Under the pieces are notes generated by a model that was given only the letters and a program-made list of their open reading frames with translations, did no database searches and was not told the DNA's origin. The position numbers and the translations under genes were made by a program. Of a DNA stretch of 64,000 nt, positions 53,335 through 64,000 are shown piece by piece (position 1 is the first letter of the stretch; each line of letters opens with the position of its first letter). The DNA is taken from positions 372,001-436,000 of the forward strand of contig JBCAMK010000022.1 in the NCBI GenBank assembly GCA_038503065.1, given 5' to 3'. The DNA comes from Paragyromitra xinjiangensis. Taxonomy: Eukaryota > Ascomycota > Pezizomycetes > Pezizales > Discinaceae.

Positions 53335-55089
53335 ATGATTGGATTAGACCATTCTGAACGAATCATGGCTGACGAGTTCGTCAAATTGTCTAAAAGATTT
53401 GACTATCTTTTCGATACGGTTTCTCGCCCTTCCGCATCTCCAATTGCCAATATGCCGAGCTACAATCCCCAGTCTCATTTGCCACCCACTCCTCCAGAGT
53501 GCTGGCCGTACTACGTTGGCGTTCAGCACGGTCATCAGTTTTTGAGTTCTCAGGAATTTCGTGCTTCGGAGAAGGGTGCTGTGGATTCATATCGGGGCTT
53601 TAACAACGGGGGACCGTTTCCATTTGAGCCAACCGCGTTCGAGTCACGAACGGAATCACTCTTTCCCCCGCGACAACAGGCCAACTACCATGGTATTCCT
53701 CCACCGGGAATAACACACCCGAACAACAACAACCACTGGTATGGGGCTGTTGCATTGCCACCTCCTCAGAAGAGGGTGGAACTTCCACCCATTGATGGGA
53801 TTGCCTTTGAAAGACAAATCTACCAGGTACGTGTTTTGGATATGTTTATATTATAATCATTTGCTAACGAAATTTATAGAACAATGTCCACCACCGCCGA
53901 CAGCATAGACAGGAGGCGAGGAAGCAAGAACAGGCCGCTCGCCCAGTGGAAGAAAAGCCAGTGGGTGGCGTTTCTGCACATTTGGACTATGAAATGGAAG
54001 AGATGACAGAATTTGTTGGATACGTGGCCCAGCAATTGTATGTTTACATTCTCCAGTCGCGAATTTGGATAGATCTCTAACGTGATATTTAGGGTCAACC
54101 CAATTCAGGAGCGGGTGCTTTCTCGGGATACCCGTAAGTTCGTGTTGCAGATTCTCTCTTCGACCAGACTTCCTAGTTCAACAATTCTTCTTGGCCTTGT
54201 TTATCTCAAGGACAGAATGGCGATGCTTAATCTTTCCGTACCATCAAGAGACCCTCTCTTCTTCCACCGGATGCTCACCATTGCCCTGCTCCTTGCGAGC
54301 AAGTTTCTTGACGACAATACCTTTCAGAATAAGTCTTGGTCTGAGGTCACGGGACTTCCCGTCGCAGACTTGAACACTCTTGAGAAGACTTGGCTCGAGG
54401 AGATTGGATGGCACTTGCATGTTGACCCTGAGGGAACTAAGGGCTTCAGCCAATACAAGTTGATGTGGGAATCCTATCGAAAGAGTGGATCGAAGGCGTC
54501 TGCTCCGGCTCTCGCTCCCATCAATACTAACATCCGACGCCACCACCGTCAAAGCCAATCAACCATCATCACGCCTGATCTACAATCCATGTGGAAAGAG
54601 TACAACGGCACTGAATACCCAACTGTTTCTGGCAGGAAGAGCTACGAGTTGATGACGCCCGCTGAGCCTATATATCAAGATTCTGGTTATTACTCACATT
54701 CTCACTCGGAGGTTGGAAGTGATCGTCTTCCGATTCAACTCCCACCACCTCAACCACAACATCGCCAGGAAACCAATGGTTATTGGGCTCATGTTATTGA
54801 AACGCAAATGGATTATTCTGCTCTAGAGTATTCGCCTCCGTCTGCCCCAGAAACTGGCCCCCCAACCCCGGTGGAGTATGGTCACGCCTGGGCTGGGTCT
54901 GCTGGATTCCCTTCGGCAGCAATCAACCCACCGCATCAATCATCAAACTACTCGAGATTGCCGCCGCCGATTCCTAGTTATCACCAACATTTGGGTCAAA
55001 CATGGCGTGCCCCGTTCTGTGGTTACACGTACGGCCAGCGGTCCGAGAGTTATCTCATGACGAGTTTCGGGCAACCCGTCACTGCCTAA
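53335..55089 (+). CDS. Pho85-type cyclin, Clg1-like
   Basis: Regulatory subunit for a cyclin-dependent kinase of the Pho85/PhoA class by family. Three exons: 53335-53826, 53880-54037, 54093-55089, total 548 aa (538 if the ATG at 53365 is used). The N-terminal 165 residues are Pro/Asn/Gln-rich and disordered. The cyclin box spans about 195-370: EMTEFVGYVAQQL, LSRDTRKFVLQILSST, ILLGLVYLKDRM, IALLLASKFLDDNTFQNKSW and LNTLEKTWLEEIGWHLHV. This order and spacing match the single-box Clg1/Pcl group rather than B-type cyclins. The C-terminal 190 residues are Pro/Ser/Tyr/His-rich without motif. No PEST scan was possible. The gene stands alone, with kilobases of non-coding sequence on both sides and a long leader, suggesting complex control. 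Confidence 0.88.
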
Positions 55090-57133
55090 ACACCATATCA
55101 CGTCACTTTTTGGGGACCTTGACAAGCGATAACGATTCTTGAAACAGAATATGTTTGTTTTCTCTTGTCAAAACTTCCCTTCTGCTCCCTATCTTTATTC
55201 CATAATACAAAAAGTCGGTTCCTTTGTCATACGCCACTACTAGAACCTGTTAGTAAGTTCTTGCATTTGGTTACTACACATTTTTATGTTTATCTAGGAT
55301 TTTTTTCCTTTACTGCATGCATATTTCCGCATTGTCTTTTCTCTTTGTCATCGGCTGGCTTTCCTGCGAATTTCTTCACTTTTCTTTGCTTTCCTTTCAT
55401 GAAATATAAGTTGGGGGTAAATTGGTTTGGATATTTTTGAGGGGGAAAAGCGGGTCTCGGAATACAGCGGCTGTTTTATGGTTGGGGAAGGAACAGGTAC
55501 AGAGTATTCAGTTTTTTTCTTTAAGATGGGTTCAGGAAAAAGGGCTCATGGTTTGGGGTTGTGCTTTTATTTTCCTCGCTGTTCTTGTTTCGCTTATGGT
55601 TGGTTTTTTTTTTCTTATGTCATTTTCTGGGTTTGAGCCACTCTAGAGTTGGATTCTGTTTTTATTTTGCTGGCATTTTTTTCTTCTTTACCTCGGTTTT
55701 CTGTTTTAACGATCCCCTTGTTTTGGCTTGGTATTTTTTCTCATAGCTTTGCAGTTTTTTTCGGCTTTTTTATTTTCGCGGAGTATTTTGCTGTGGATGG
55801 ATTTGGCTTATGATAATGATTCGCAGGGGGCATTTGGTCTGGGGTGGTTATTTTTTTGTATGTTCGAATTAATAGGCCGCGTCGTCTCAGACGACCGGGC
55901 GAGGAGAGCCGGTACAACTTCGCAGGGGCAGGTCACGGAAGTCTCTCGTTTTCGCTGGCGGCCCGCCTACATTGTTGCTATCAGCCCCTCTGAGGAGGAG
56001 TACAAATCGAACTTTGAATGTTGGAATGGCACAAATGTTTGGTGGGCTCCTATTTATTTTTACTTCATCTCATATCTTCAATATTTTTTTTTATTTCTGT
56101 TCTCAACATTGTTCTCGAGATTATTTTTGCTCTCTCGAGGCAGATAGTACAAATCATACAGGGTCGGTACATATATTCAGGGATTACTGGTTTTTTTTGA
56201 GGGGATTGGGCGGGGTTGTTTCGTTTCTTTGCAGTAGCTTTTTTTTCTTCTTTTTTTCTACTCCTGGTCTGGTTCCGGCTTATTTTTTTCGGTTTCATCA
56301 TATACGGCGGGGTTTGAGAGAATGGCAGAAAAAGGGGGAGGGGGTGATTCGAGATGTTTTCTCCTAGGGTTTGCTCCAGGGGACACGAAAAAGGAGTTTT
56401 TTGTTTACCTCAAGAGCGGGGGGGAAAAAAAATATGGAGGGACATTGGAAAATAAACGAAACGGAACATACTCGGCCTAGCTTGACTTGTATTATTTTTA
56501 TTTCTTCTTTCCTTTCTACGTTTCAATGGCTGGCATTCGGGTTGTCATTGTGTATGATTTGTATCGTGTGTGTGAGATGCGTGTGTGTGGTGTGGGTGTG
56601 TGGGTTGTATGCATACATGTAGTATTCGGGGGGAGGGGGAGAAAAGTATCTATCTACCGTCATCATCATTCCGATGTCTATTCTATCTCTTTGTATCTCA
56701 ATCGCACTGTACTTTTAGCTAGCAGCCAAGTATCACTCTATCGGTCGTTAATGGGGGGGGACGTTGAAGAAGAATCCGAAGCACGTTTTTTCGTGCATCT
56801 CACCTCTCCGCATATATGCGCTTCGGTACGTGTCTTCGATCGCACGCTCATAACCGGCGCCGAGTCGCGGGGGGGGAGGGAGGGTTGTTGGTTCACGTGG
56901 GGGTTGCGGTTCGTGGTCGTCTCTTTGGGTTATGGAGTGAGCTGCTTACCCACCAGAAGCAGGTGAGATTCTATGCGGTTCCCCCCGATCGAGCAACTAA
57001 AGCGATCGGCCAAAGTCCCTGTTTTCGGCGTGACTCTCGATTTTATTTTTTCTTCCCTGAGGGGTCATGGACGAGGGTAAATCCCGCAAAGTGATATCAT
57101 CATCTGGAATAGATGTGGCCTACATTACATACA

Positions 57134-57145
57134 GTACCTAGGTAC
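57134..57145. repeat. palindrome GTACCTAGGTAC
   Basis: Perfect 12-bp palindrome. A related inverted repeat, ATAGGTAC-6 nt-GTACCTAT, lies at 57597-57618. Confidence 0.6.
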
Positions 57146-58723
57146 AACTGTGGCACACTGCACATGAGGGAGCTAGAGTTCCGGGGGATTTCAACGGCCA
57201 CGAAAGTGGAGGCGGGAGGGAGGTAAGGAATGGATGCAATAAATAGCCCCAGCACGGTATGGGATCGGTATCGCAACCGGGAAGTTGCAGGAGAGGGAAG
57301 TAATCATTCATAGATCGTCACTCGTGAGAGTTGGCTGTCGCCGGTTGCTAGAAATCGGTTAATTAGGCGAGAAAGGCAGGGTTTGTCGGAGATTCTGGGA
57401 TTTCCGAGTGTTCGTTTCGATTTTTGATTTGCGCTTGGATTTCTTCTCGGGTTTCTTTACATATCGATGTTTTCCTATCATTTCACCTTGATGTCCTGGT
57501 GTTTTTTGTTTTTTCCGGCTGTTTGTGGAGGGTCCGAATGGGATGGCGACCCGGTTCCAGTGTCTGGTCCAGATCGCGTCTGGGGTACTTACGCAGATAG
57601 GTACGACGGAGTACCTATTCGGCATTAGGGAGTCGAGTATATACCACGCATCGTACCCGATTAGGGTGGTTCTGTGCTGTATTGGATGGTTTTCTTGCTG
57701 GATTGGTGTCTGGATCGCAGTACCGTATTGGCTGGCGTTTTGGGTCCTGCGAGCCCTGGCTTTCTGATTGGCGGAGGTTTTGTTTGAAGTCACTTTCCAA
57801 CTAATCTGACAGCCAGGTTCCTTGTAACCATAAGCCGTACAATTGGCTCAGCGTCGTCCGGTATCGCGCCCTGCTAGTGTTTGATAATGCAGTTGCTGCG
57901 TCTGCCAACCCCAGTTTCGTTGACTATTGAGAGTCAGTGATATCTGTACCTAGATGGATCTAGTTTCAATCGGCAGATAACTGGGGTCTATTAAACTGTC
58001 GGATGAACTGGTCTGCACCTATCGGTAGCTTCCGTAGGTTGTGTCGGCCGATATTCAAACTGCCAACGTACGGAGGAGGGGCTGCTATTCGGGGACCCTG
58101 CATCACGCCGAAAGATCCCTAAATCTCTTTTTACAACTGGGCCGATGATAGAGGGTTTTAAAATGGCCCAAACACCGAGCCGAGTGAGAGCAAAGTAATC
58201 TGGTCAATCTGCGTGCCAGTGAGTAAATACTTCGTTACGTACCGGAATTTGCAGTTTCGGGTGTGGCTTCTGAGAATGGCCCACCGGTCGGTCTTAAGTG
58301 GATTGCATTCCCATACCCCTATCAGTTTCTCGAGGGATACAGTACAAACCATAACTATCGCCGCTGTCCTCCTAATCACCATCCTCTCAACCTGGACTAT
58401 CCGATCGGAACCTATCATCCTAGAAAAGATAAAACAAAACCATTCCCACTCACCCTGTGTTGTTTCCGCCCCCAAGGCGTCGGGATCCAAAGCCCTAGGA
58501 ACTCTTGCCACGACCGCGGGGGGGGGGTTTCTTGAACTTGCTCTTCGTGTCCGAGTTAGCGGAAGTGGTGTGCGTACCGGTGGGACCGAATATAGATCTC
58601 ATCTAGCCATTTCCGGGGTTGCATACACATTATTGAGGTGTCAGTAGCGAAAGCCCACCATTGGGGGGGGGTTTTTTCCCCGTCGCGTGGTCGAGATCAA
58701 TATGCAGAATGCTGTTCGCGGGG

Positions 58724-58735
58724 GATCACGTGATC
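58724..58735. promoter_or_regulatory. palindromic E-box GATCACGTGATC
   Basis: Perfect 12-bp palindrome centred on CACGTG, the core for bHLH factors. No called gene starts nearby, so its target is unclear. Confidence 0.45.
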
Positions 58736-61099
58736 GTCGGGCGCGCGAGAATAAAAAGTCGTTTTTAATTCCAAATAAGTTTGGAGGGAAACGTTTGACC
58801 CGACGATAATCTGGCGAATCTTACTTCGTCCGTCACGGGGAAGTCGGAAAGTCCGTGTCACCCACACTTTGGTGTTTCGCGCCGTAAATAGGGCGAGCTT
58901 ATTGTCCTCCAGTAGTCTGACCTTCGGTCGTAGCCAATCACTGCACGATCGGCGGTTTTTTTTTCTTTTCCTTCTCGAATGGAATCATCGGAGCTGGTGG
59001 TAATACCCAGTGTTGGGAATTTGTTTTCGCCGCGATAACGGGGGGGGGTTGCGAGGAATGTTTCGTGAGATCTTGTGACGTTGATAATACTTGAATCTGG
59101 GGGAGGGTTCTATTCGCGATTTAGACTCCGGGTCATATGAGTTTGTACCCCGTACTATTATGATCGGGTTTGAGATTCTGAATCTCGACTGTGAGATCGA
59201 TAAGGCGGTGTTCAAGTTGTTTGGTGCGCATCACAACCATTGATAGCGAGGCAGGTGTCAATGATGTTTGGAAACCCTCCCTCCCCCTTAAAGCGTGACT
59301 ATGCATGGCCGTTTTATTTATTCTGGCCTATAGAGTGTAAGGTCACCTGGGAGCGCCGCAAAAACTGTCTCGGCCCAAAACTTGTATGGATGACCGTGTT
59401 TGCGACGAGGAGCTGAAGTGAGGTTATTTCCGGGTGCTTTTGGATTCTTGTTAGTGGGTGGTGGTTTGTAGCTCGACTTGCTCCTCGCTATTTCAGCTGG
59501 GTTGGTCGTTAAGCCAATCGGGAGGGACGCTGGGCTTGGTGGTAATGATTGTGAAGCTTGTAGTGAATATACGGACAAATGGGGGGTAAAGTGCGGGGTG
59601 GAGGATGTACACGACTTCTAATAACTTCAGCTAGAGAATAGGACTACTTTGTCTCTGGGATTAACCCTGTAGGCTGGTTCCGAACGCCATCCGCGTCGAA
59701 TCCCAAACGCAAACTGTGACCTGGTAAGTGTTGTGAGCTGAATAAACACATGACACCGTCTCTTTTTGGGGTTGTGTGTTGTATGGTTGTGATATCGTAT
59801 TATCTTGTGAACGAGAAATATACTTGGCGGACAAGACTAAAACGTCGAAATATCACCATCTAGTAAAGTGAGTGGCTTAGGTCTGGTCTAGCAAATAGTT
59901 CGTAATACTTTAAAGTGGCCTCGAGAGTTTTATAGGGGCTGATTTGAAACTGCTGAGCACGGGAGTGTGGGATAATATGGGATGTGATCGTAAATGTGCT
60001 TTCGAATTGGCTAATACTAACGTAGAGAACACGTTCAGCTGTATCAAGAAATAGCGATCACTTCTTCTAATCGACAAGCTAGGCTACTTCACGGGCTAAT
60101 AAAGATCACTACAACTACTATATCCATCTACTGTAAGGCCTACTCATAGATCCAACCTAGCGCTAAAGATCGTGATACGTAAGGCAAACACAAGACAGGC
60201 TCTAAAAGAGAGTTTATTGAGTATGATAACGAACTATATAAGGTACTTGGAGCTATAATAACCAAGTATCTTATAAAATACTATCCCATAACATGGTGGT
60301 TAGTATTTCGAGTACATAGCCAACAACAAACCAATCAACCACAACCTCCTCCTGAACCCCACCCACTATAGTACACAGCCCCGATAACTACCCCATCACC
60401 AAGAGCCTATAAGAAATCAAACCTGACTAGTATCGTAATAAATTCATTAAATATTGGTCATCACCTATCATTAACGTAAGCCCCGAGAACCCTAAGCCTC
60501 CGTATACCCCTTCCTTGAGTAGAATACACAAGCCGATAATCCAAGAACCAAAAACCTCAGTAGAGCCATCCCATGGACCACGCTAGCTCCAATAGCCGTC
60601 GTCTTCGACACTTTAGTCATAATCCATCACTCGCACAAACAAACCGCTGATATCGCGTTTTACCCTCGTCTGTATAGGACCCTTGGAGCCGTCGGTATCA
60701 TAGAATAGAGGAGCTTCCTATCCATCTTAGCCGCGAACCGGTAAGCTCAATCTTCGACAAAACCCATCCAACCCACCCTAGGTAACCACGAAAGAAAAAA
60801 TCTAAAGCAATCACACCTCCCCGGTTTTATTTTATTTTGCGCTCCCCAATTTGCCCCATAACCCACCATCTAGGTGCACCAAGAAAAGAAAAAAGGAGGA
60901 TAACCAATATCGTACAGTCTGGAACCGTTAACCCGAGAAAAGCGGATGGAATAGAAGTAATGGAGGAGAAGAAGAAAAAAAGCTGTAGCGAAGAAAGAAG
61001 TTAATAGCAAAATAAGAGTACTAATACAACTTCGTCAACCTAGCCAAACCCACCAATCAATCAACATAATTAAACTCTGCATTCAAAGGTCAAACCACC

Positions 61100-62609
61100 C
61101 TAACCCCATCTACCCACCCACTCAACCTCCCTACTCCTCATAGCCCTCACTGCCTCTTTCTCCTCCTCCGTCTCCAACCCATCAATAAACTCATCATCAT
61201 ATATCTCGACTCCCAGCCCCAGCTCCTTTCCAATCCCTAACCCAACACCATACGGCGGCGTCTCCAATACAGTCTCGATTAGTGCGCCCCTCGGCGAGAT
61301 TGTCCTCTTTCCCTCCTTCTGCGCTGGCGCTACACCCGCTAACTGCTCCCAGCGCGCTTTCGTGGGCTGCGTCGCCGCCGGAAAAAATATCAGATTCGTA
61401 TGCGGCTCATACGCACCTTTCTGCGATGCCTGCAGTCGCTGCGTAAGTAAGCGGGAATTAAACTGTGACGCTGCATTCGCATGTTCAAACATCCAATTTG
61501 TATCTGTGACGATGACGCGCTTCTTTTTCGCCAGCGCCGCGCCCTGCGGCATTGGGACTGACGGCTGGCCGGTATGGTAAACTGAAGAGGCGCCGTGCCA
61601 GGCTACATATTGGTTTCGATTATACGGCTCGCCTTTGGACGGAAGTCGGTCTTCTGGATCTGCGAGATCTCCTTCAGTGGCGCCTGCTGCGCGCTCTCGG
61701 GATTCCCAGTAATCGTCAATTATCTTGCGACCACCAACGACGATGCGAGCGCCGAATTCGCGAAAGACAGAGCGCGCAGTGACGACACCGATAGCACGAC
61801 CCTTGTAGGAGTGAGGGATAAGTTCACGTTTGATCATATCGAATTTTTCATCTTCGTCCATGATGATTTTGAAGAGTTGTTTGTGTTTTTGAAAGAAAAG
61901 GTAGGAGTCGCGAAAGCCGATACAGCGCGCGGGTTCTGTGGAAAGCATGTAGAGACGGTCACCGCGGCCGAGGATGGTGAAGGTACGGCAGCGGTATTCG
62001 CGGCCGCCTTGGAGATAGCCTGTTTTTGTCACTTTGTCTTCGCCGGCGGGGTCTTCGGGGAGGACAATCTCGTCGTCCTCAACGGTTTGGGGGTTGCCGT
62101 CTTTGTCGAGAGGGACGCTAGTGACATGGGAAGGTCCGCCGCGGGAGCGCATACTTTTCGCGGAGGCGGGGGGACGGCCGCGACGCTTCTTGGAGGAGAA
62201 AGTGGTGGTGGGTGTCGAGACGGCGGCTGGGGTTCCAATGTCTGAGGCCTGGTCCCCGTTGGGGGGGTCATCATCTGTGCGAAGAGGGGTGCTGCGAAGG
62301 GCTTCATCAAGGGCAGCACGAGAGGGACGGCCGCGTTTGCGTTTTAGTGTTGAGGAGAGGTTGGAGGGTGCTGGAGTGGAGGGTTCTGTCGGGGTGTCGT
62401 GGGTGGTTGAGGGGGAGCCGGGGTTGGTAGAGGCGTCGGCGGGGGTGGAGGTCCCAGTCGCTGTTGCAGAGTCTGGGACAGGGGAGGGGTTCCCGTTGGG
62501 GACTGTGGGGTGGGAGAGTGATTGCGTTAGAGGTGGTGGGAGGAGCAATGGATTGATGGGTTGATGATGAATTGATGGACTTACGGGGGGTTTTCCGTGG
62601 ACGGGGCAT
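61100..62609 (-). CDS. chromatin remodelling subunit, Rsc7/Swp82 family
   Basis: Homologue of yeast Rsc7 (Npl6, RSC complex) and Swp82 (SWI/SNF); fungi outside yeasts usually have one such protein. Two exons on the minus strand: 62609-62585 and 62502-61100, total 475 aa. Exon 1 encodes only MPRPRKTP plus one base; the 82-nt intron has GTAAGT, a CTAAC branch site and CCACAG. The N-terminal 150 residues are Ser/Thr/Pro-rich with two AT-hook-like blocks (KRKRGRPSR and KKRRGRPPA). The family core follows: GYLQGGREYRCRTFTILGRG, DRLYMLSTEPARCIGFRDSY, FDMIKRELIPHSYKGRAIGV and VTDTNWMFEHANAASQFNSR. The C-terminal GxGxG-rich strand and acidic tail end in VEWVGRWG. Without the intron there is no ATG before the core. 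Confidence 0.92.
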
Positions 62610-63310
62610 GATAGGTATTCTCGATGGAGAGAGAATGTATCAGATGCTGCGATGAGCGTGACCTTTAGATGGATTATATGGCTAAGAATTAAATATTATG
62701 GGGTGGAGATGTTGTGATGTTGAGTGGAGAAGGAGAAGGGGTCTTGTGACGCGAGAAGAGAGAATGTATGCAAGGAATTATAATGGAGGGACAGAGACGG
62801 TACAAGGGGAGCGTTCGACTGAGTCTTGGGGGGGTGACTTTGCTACGGAAGTTGCGGTGTTTGAGCGTTTTGGTGATCACGGATCATAGAAACGAGCGAG
62901 ATTCACTTTCACTGGGAACTCTGCGGAAGACGCGAGGCGAGGCGAGGCTGTTTGCTTTGTTGCGCAGGTCAAGAGGCGACGTTTTGCGGCGATCGCTTGT
63001 GGTGTGGGCAGGGTAACGCTTCTGCCTTAGACAGCCCGCACAGCCACACATGAGGCTGCTGCCCGGGTAACACCACCTCTGACTTCACCAAGGAAACCCT
63101 GGTTTTGCTGCAGAAACAGTCAAAGAAGTTGGTCTTTCTTTGTTTCCATTCGGCTAGCTGCTTTCCACTGATCTTCGCTAGCGACGTCAGTCAGCCAGAT
63201 ATATTACGTGATTATATCCTGCTCCCCTCTACAAAACATAGAATCAACTTCACTCTCTTCCTCCTCATCCTACATCCTCATCCCACTGCTCTCTATCCCA
63301 CTCTCCAGCT
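62610..63310. other. divergent intergenic region
   Basis: About 700 bp between the starts of the Rsc7-like (-) and ankyrin (+) genes; both promoters must lie here. The last 70 bp are CT-rich and lead into the ankyrin-gene ATG. Confidence 0.45.
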
Positions 63311-64000
63311 ATGGGTAACTCTCACTCACGAAGACACCACCACCCAACAACTGCCCCACCTGCTGCCCCCATCAGACAAAAATCAATGATCGTGATCCCC
63401 GTCAAGGCTCCCGAGCCCCACAAAGACCCCCCCACCAACCTCCTCGACCTCCCCAACGAGCTCTTCCTCATCATCGCCGAATTCCTCTCCGACCCAGATC
63501 CAGACCTTGTATCTGTTAATTCTCTCCTCCTCACTAACCGTCGTCTTGCCTTTCTGTTGACTCCATGGCTCCACAAGCTCGCTCTCCTAGATAAGGAAGA
63601 CGGCACCCCTGCCCTCCACTGGTCAATCCTCAACAACTACATCACACTTTCCAACATCCTCCTCACCAAAAGCACCCCCGAGCTTCTCGCCCGTCAAAAC
63701 ACCCTCGGCCAAACTGCCCTCCATGTAGCACTAGAACAATCCGAACCGGACGACACTGACCCGGCCTTCATCACATCCCTCATCCTCCAAGGCATCCCCA
63801 TCAACACCCAAACCAACGCCGGCGAAACCGCCCTCCAACTAGCAGTATCCAAAGGCTACGAAGACATCGTCAAGCTCCTCCTCTCCAAAGGAGCTGACGT
63901 CTTCCTGCGTGACTCCAAAGGCCAGACCGTCCTCCACGTCGCTACCCGCGACTGGGGAAGCGGCGGCAGCATAACCGTTGCCGCCCTCCTCCTCGACGCT
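63311..64000 (+). CDS. F-box-like ankyrin-repeat protein, possibly N-myristoylated (partial)
   Basis: Open from ATG at 63311 through the window end, 230 codons with no stop; the 3' part is missing. The N-terminus MGNSHSRR fits the N-myristoylation consensus (Gly2, Ser6) followed by basic residues, suggesting membrane attachment. Residues about 45-60 read LLDLPNELFLIIAEFL, an F-box-like start. Ankyrin repeats follow: NTLGQTALHVAL (about 137-148), NAGETALQLAVSKGYEDIVKLLLSKGAD in pieces around 175-202, and DSKGQTVLHVATRD. F-box plus ankyrin proteins are expanded in filamentous ascomycetes, with roles mostly unknown; F-boxes usually link substrates to an SCF ubiquitin ligase. Strong codon bias to C-ending codons suggests a functional gene. 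Confidence 0.85.
   Translation, partial: MGNSHSRRHHHPTTAPPAAPIRQKSMIVIPVKAPEPHKDPPTNLLDLPNELFLIIAEFLSDPDPDLVSVNSLLLTNRRLAFLLTPWLHKLALLDKEDGTPALHWSILNNYITLSNILLTKSTPELLARQNTLGQTALHVALEQSEPDDTDPAFITSLILQGIPINTQTNAGETALQLAVSKGYEDIVKLLLSKGADVFLRDSKGQTVLHVATRDWGSGGSITVAALLLDA

Larger units (their letters stand above)
55090..61099. other. gene-free region with T tracts, poly-G runs and palindromes
   Basis: About 6 kb. 55100-56350 is strongly T-rich on the plus strand. 56750-59050 has several runs of 8-10 G, all on the plus strand. TAGGTAC-type inverted repeats lie at 57134-57145 and 57597-57618, and an extended E-box palindrome at 58724-58735. Frames at 57359-57793 (-), 58158-58511 (-) and 58213-58647 (+) are not supported by motif or promoter. 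59850-60800 is AT-rich with stops in every frame. Confidence 0.4.

Noticed and set aside
57359..57793. 144-codon basic minus-strand frame and overlapping hydrophobic plus-strand frame
   Set aside because: Mutually overlapping, no motif, and the sequence contains repeated TAGGTAC elements that better explain it as non-coding.
58158..58647. Opposed frames of 117 (-) and 144 (+) codons, the plus one with a hydrophobic segment
   Set aside because: They overlap head-on, cross a G10 run, and neither has a recognised motif or promoter.
60000..60480. Possible decayed transposon open reading frame in AT-rich DNA
   Set aside because: Stops occur at normal frequency and no transposase, reverse transcriptase or integrase motif is visible.

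Overview
The window looks like nuclear DNA of a filamentous ascomycete. Genes are split by short introns of about 49-100 nt with GT..AG ends and CTAAC-like branch sites. Several products are fungal or fungal-typical: alpha-aminoadipate reductase (Lys2), the Chs5-Arf1-binding protein (ChAPs) family, Hir3, Rsc7/Swp82 and a Pho85-type cyclin. Gene density is low (about 16 genes or remnants in 64 kb), and gene-free stretches reach 4-8 kb. This fits a sparse genome such as a Pezizomycetes lineage, but the placement is inference from architecture only.

Layout. 0-9 kb: a small orphan gene (-), a kinesin-6-like motor (+), a small Cys-rich putative zinc protein (+), and a ChAPs-family cargo adaptor (-) with an apparent one-base frameshift near its start. 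9-11.6 kb: gene-free, with two copies of a short dispersed repeat. 11.6-17.5 kb: the large HIR3 histone-chaperone subunit (-), eight coding exons, the first being only the start codon. 17.5-26 kb: gene-poor, holding one more small zinc-protein paralogue (+). 26-29.4 kb: ERG10 (+) convergent with cytosolic seryl-tRNA synthetase (-). 30-36 kb: a kinase-like remnant, the iron-sulfur scaffold NFU1 (+) with a CRE just upstream, and a small two-helix membrane protein (-). 38-44.7 kb: ECD/SGT1 (-) and LYS2 (+), divergent with 269 bp between start codons. 44.7-52 kb: gene-free, with the third repeat copy and a strong hairpin. 52-55 kb: a Clg1-like cyclin (+) behind a long pyrimidine-rich leader. 55-61 kb: gene-free, with poly-G runs and palindromes. 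61-62.6 kb: RSC7/SWP82-type chromatin-remodelling subunit (-). 63.3 kb to the end: F-box-like/ankyrin protein (+), cut by the window edge.

The named genes are mostly housekeeping (lysine and sterol precursor synthesis, translation, Fe-S assembly, chromatin, cell cycle, chitin-synthase trafficking) and do not form a pathway cluster. The most unusual elements are the two TATA-driven mini-proteins that share an exactly spaced Cys/His signature, the orphan gene with the same promoter layout, and several unexplained non-coding structures. All exon coordinates come from reading splice signals and frame continuity by eye.
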